Position numbers and translations under genes: made by a program. Below are positions 21,107 through 23,103 of a DNA stretch of 23,103 nucleotides, one piece after another (positions within the stretch are counted from its first letter, which is position 1; each line of letters begins with the position of its first letter). The notes under the pieces are model-generated. The model made no database searches, was not told the DNA's origin, and saw nothing but the letters and a program-made list of their open reading frames with translations. The DNA is taken from contig JBILOU010000031.1 of assembly GCA_044374295.1 (NCBI GenBank), positions 1 to 23,103 of the forward strand, read 5' to 3'. This stretch comes from CAIZGX01 sp044374295 (lineage in GTDB: Bacteria; Bacteroidota; Bacteroidia; Flavobacteriales_D; Sanyastnellaceae).

Positions 21107-23058
21107 TGCGAATGAAGTCTAATTTTAAATATCTGTTTTCTCTTTTAGCACTTCTATTTCTGGTTGAAGGAAATGGTGCGTGGGGACAGGTAGACAACCT
21201 TACCTCTTCTTACGGACTTTATCCGAAGAAGGATTCAATAACCCCAGGAAAGATAAGCGTTTCAGGGTTCTATCGTTTTTTTGGAACTTACACTAAGCAG
21301 AACAGACCTTATCAGAGAACAATACCAACCGATACAGTTCTGCCTAGAAGTTTTTTTATTGGCGATGATGAACAACTTCCGAATTTGTTGGTGAATGTTG
21401 CTGGACAGTTTTCCGACAAATCAAGTTGGGGATTCGATTTAAGAATGTTCCAATTTTTAAACGGAGTCATTAACCCTTCTTACGGCGCGCAAGTGGCTGA
21501 CTCTCTTCGCCCGAGTATTCAGAAACCTTTGGGAACTGTTGCATTAGGTGGAAATTTGGGAACCATGTTGGGAATGAATTTGTACGGTAATTTCAAAACG
21601 AAATACGGACAATGGGGCGTGCGCGTGGGTGGTATTCAATGGTTGAGTATTTCTGACTTGACCTTCGGTTCTTTCCGTGGGTACAATCGTTTTATGTTGT
21701 TTGAAAGAAATCCGTGGGATCCTATGGGAAACAGCGCGGCTTCCAGATATCAGCAGTATTTCGATCAAGGAAGTATAGACCAAGATTCGCGATGGGGTAA
21801 CCGTGCTTTCCAAGGCGCAGTAATTGAAGGAAAAGAATTGCCTAAGAATTTTTATCTCTTGGGTATGGTTGGAAAAAGTGAAATCAACGGTGGTTTTTCT
21901 GTCGTGCCGAACTATTCCTACGGCGGTAAATTGCTGCATAAAGGAAAGAAGAATGGATTCCTTGCGCTTAATACGTTCAACAGCGTTAACTACACAGACA
22001 GCCTTGCACGTGAGGCCTTTGGGCTAAATGTAATTACTCTTGAAGGTGTGACCAATATCAAAGGTCATACACTTAAAGCGGAAATGGGGGTGGGTAAATA
22101 TTACAGCCCACGTCACCAAGGAAAATGGGGAGAAGCGCTTCAATTGCGCTGGTCTACCCCGGTTATTGGCAGAAGACCAATCTTGGAAGTTCACGCCTTT
22201 CGTTTAAGTCCGAGAGTCGTTAATAACACTGCAATTTTTTGGAATACAGCAACACAGGAGTATGCTGCAAATGAGATTCCTGCTGGGGGTGTTGGTAGCT
22301 CTTCTTTATTGCAACCCTTTGGAAGTTCTATGATTCGCTTGGGTCAAATGACGAACAATCGTCAGGGGTTGAACTTAAACGTTCAGTGGGGCACTAAGAA
22401 ATTTAAGTTCAGTGGAGGTATGGGTGCTTCTTCGGAACTGGAAGCGGCAGCGGCCATAATCACATACGGTCACCCTGTAAATAGTGTTACGCGCTCTCGC
22501 TTCTGGCGTTGGCAGTATCCGGCTAATGTTGGACCTTATGGAAGATATTCAGATATCTACAGAGACACCTACGAATCTGTTCAGCTTTCAGACGATAGCT
22601 CCGGTGTGGTTATAAATAAGAAGCACTTCAATGTTGCGGAGGCTCAAATGAAGTATCAAGGAAAGATTGGAACACATAAAATATTTCTGTTTTCGTTGTT
22701 ACAAATGCAAAGCGCAGGAAGGAAATTTTCGCCAATTGTTGTGACCAACGAGAACGCATATGTAAGACAGTACTCCTCTGAACTTGAAGTCTACTATGAA
22801 CTTACATCAACAGTAATGTTGAACGGATACGTTGGCTACGAAAGAACCATTGCGAATTATTTAACGAACATTGACGAAGTTTCTAGAAGACCGAGAAACC
22901 AATACGGAACCGGTTATGGATTAGGAGTAGATGTTGAATTAGGAAGAAATACAAGACTTTATTTACGTCACCGTTGGTTCTCTTTTGAAGACAAAAGTTT
23001 CTCGTTAGATCATTTCAATGGAAGAGAATTAGTGGTTGAATTAAAAGCGTTTTTTTAA
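21106..23058 (+). CDS. Putative outer-membrane beta-barrel protein, function unknown
   Basis: A 650-aa protein with a signal peptide (about 1-28, ending GAWGQ). The rest is rich in alternating hydrophobic and polar residues, aromatic girdles and Tyr/Gly/Asn turns, and the chain ends in KAFF, the C-terminal Phe typical of barrels inserted by the BAM machinery. No TonB plug, carboxypeptidase-like domain or SusD partner is present, so it is not a SusC. I do not recognise the family. Its start overlaps the stop of the TIM-barrel hydrolase and its stop overlaps the next gene's start, both as TAATG, so the three are very likely one operon. A pore for sugar or for an exported polysaccharide is a reasonable guess only. 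Confidence 0.7.
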   Translation: MRMKSNFKYLFSLLALLFLVEGNGAWGQVDNLTSSYGLYPKKDSITPGKISVSGFYRFFGTYTKQNRPYQRTIPTDTVLPRSFFIGDDEQLPNLLVNVAGQFSDKSSWGFDLRMFQFLNGVINPSYGAQVADSLRPSIQKPLGTVALGGNLGTMLGMNLYGNFKTKYGQWGVRVGGIQWLSISDLTFGSFRGYNRFMLFERNPWDPMGNSAASRYQQYFDQGSIDQDSRWGNRAFQGAVIEGKELPKNFYLLGMVGKSEINGGFSVVPNYSYGGKLLHKGKKNGFLALNTFNSVNYTDSLAREAFGLNVITLEGVTNIKGHTLKAEMGVGKYYSPRHQGKWGEALQLRWSTPVIGRRPILEVHAFRLSPRVVNNTAIFWNTATQEYAANEIPAGGVGSSSLLQPFGSSMIRLGQMTNNRQGLNLNVQWGTKKFKFSGGMGASSELEAAAAIITYGHPVNSVTRSRFWRWQYPANVGPYGRYSDIYRDTYESVQLSDDSSGVVINKKHFNVAEAQMKYQGKIGTHKIFLFSLLQMQSAGRKFSPIVVTNENAYVRQYSSELEVYYELTSTVMLNGYVGYERTIANYLTNIDEVSRRPRNQYGTGYGLGVDVELGRNTRLYLRHRWFSFEDKSFSLDHFNGRELVVELKAFF

Positions 23059-23103
23059 TGAAAAATAAATTACACATTGTTGTTGGAATTGCTGCACTTG
23101 TAG
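23058..23103 (+). CDS. Start of an unidentified gene (truncated by window end)
   Basis: An ATG overlapping the previous stop (TAATG) opens MKNKLHIVVGIAALV, with a positive N-terminus and a hydrophobic run that looks like a signal peptide or membrane anchor. Only 15 codons are visible, so no function can be given. The coupling to the barrel gene supports it as a real third member of that operon. Confidence 0.6.
   Translation, partial: MKNKLHIVVGIAALV

Overview
The window looks like chromosome of a Bacteroidota species, probably a Flavobacteriales relative of Fluviicola/Crocinitomicaceae. This rests on five secreted proteins with C-terminal type IX secretion (T9SS type A) sorting domains, candidate TAnnTTTG-type promoters with TTG upstream elements, few Shine-Dalgarno sequences, a TonB receptor with an N-terminal carboxypeptidase-like domain, and a Bacteroidota-style NrtR regulator. 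The taxon is an inference; no rRNA or marker search was possible. No tRNA, rRNA, insertion sequence or CRISPR array was seen.

Layout. (1) Positions 80-1099 (+): ferrochelatase (hemH), tail-to-tail with and overlapping the next gene by 32 bp. (2) Positions 7083-1068 (-): an apparent metal-handling group made of a small His/Cys-rich exported protein, a heavy-metal-associated (HMA) domain protein, a TonB-dependent receptor with a CKAACC plug motif, and then a large T9SS surface protein. An array of tandem mini-hairpins (6481-6717) lies between the first two and forms the 3' end of the first. (3) Positions 7153-9881 (+): an ALDH7-type aldehyde dehydrogenase coupled by TAATG to a TlpA-like thioredoxin-fold protein whose 3' end runs into a second mini-hairpin array. 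(4) Positions 9983-19624: a surface-glucan region. A GH16 beta-glucanase is coupled to a 1102-residue protein, followed by a 1104-residue paralogue and a 324-residue paralogue. Together these carry 15 copies of a six-cysteine, CBM48-like module. A NrtR-type Nudix-derived regulator sits among them on the other strand. (5) Positions 19760-23103 (+): a TIM-barrel glycoside hydrolase, an outer-membrane barrel protein and the start of a third gene, chained by TAATG overlaps.

The best candidate for an undescribed system is region 4. All three genes for multi-module proteins have the same promoter architecture, TTTTTG-N18-TA(A/T)ATT(A/C)G, with ACAATT at exactly the same place in each spacer. An extra copy of the TTTTTG-N8-ACAATT element lies just before the regulator gene. 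This suggests a coregulated, T9SS-exported set of glucan-binding proteins plus an endoglucanase without a SusC/SusD pair. The second striking feature is the two tandem arrays of tiny hairpins (4-5 bp stems, mostly 3-nt loops), which touch the ends of three genes and supply the stop codon of at least two of them.
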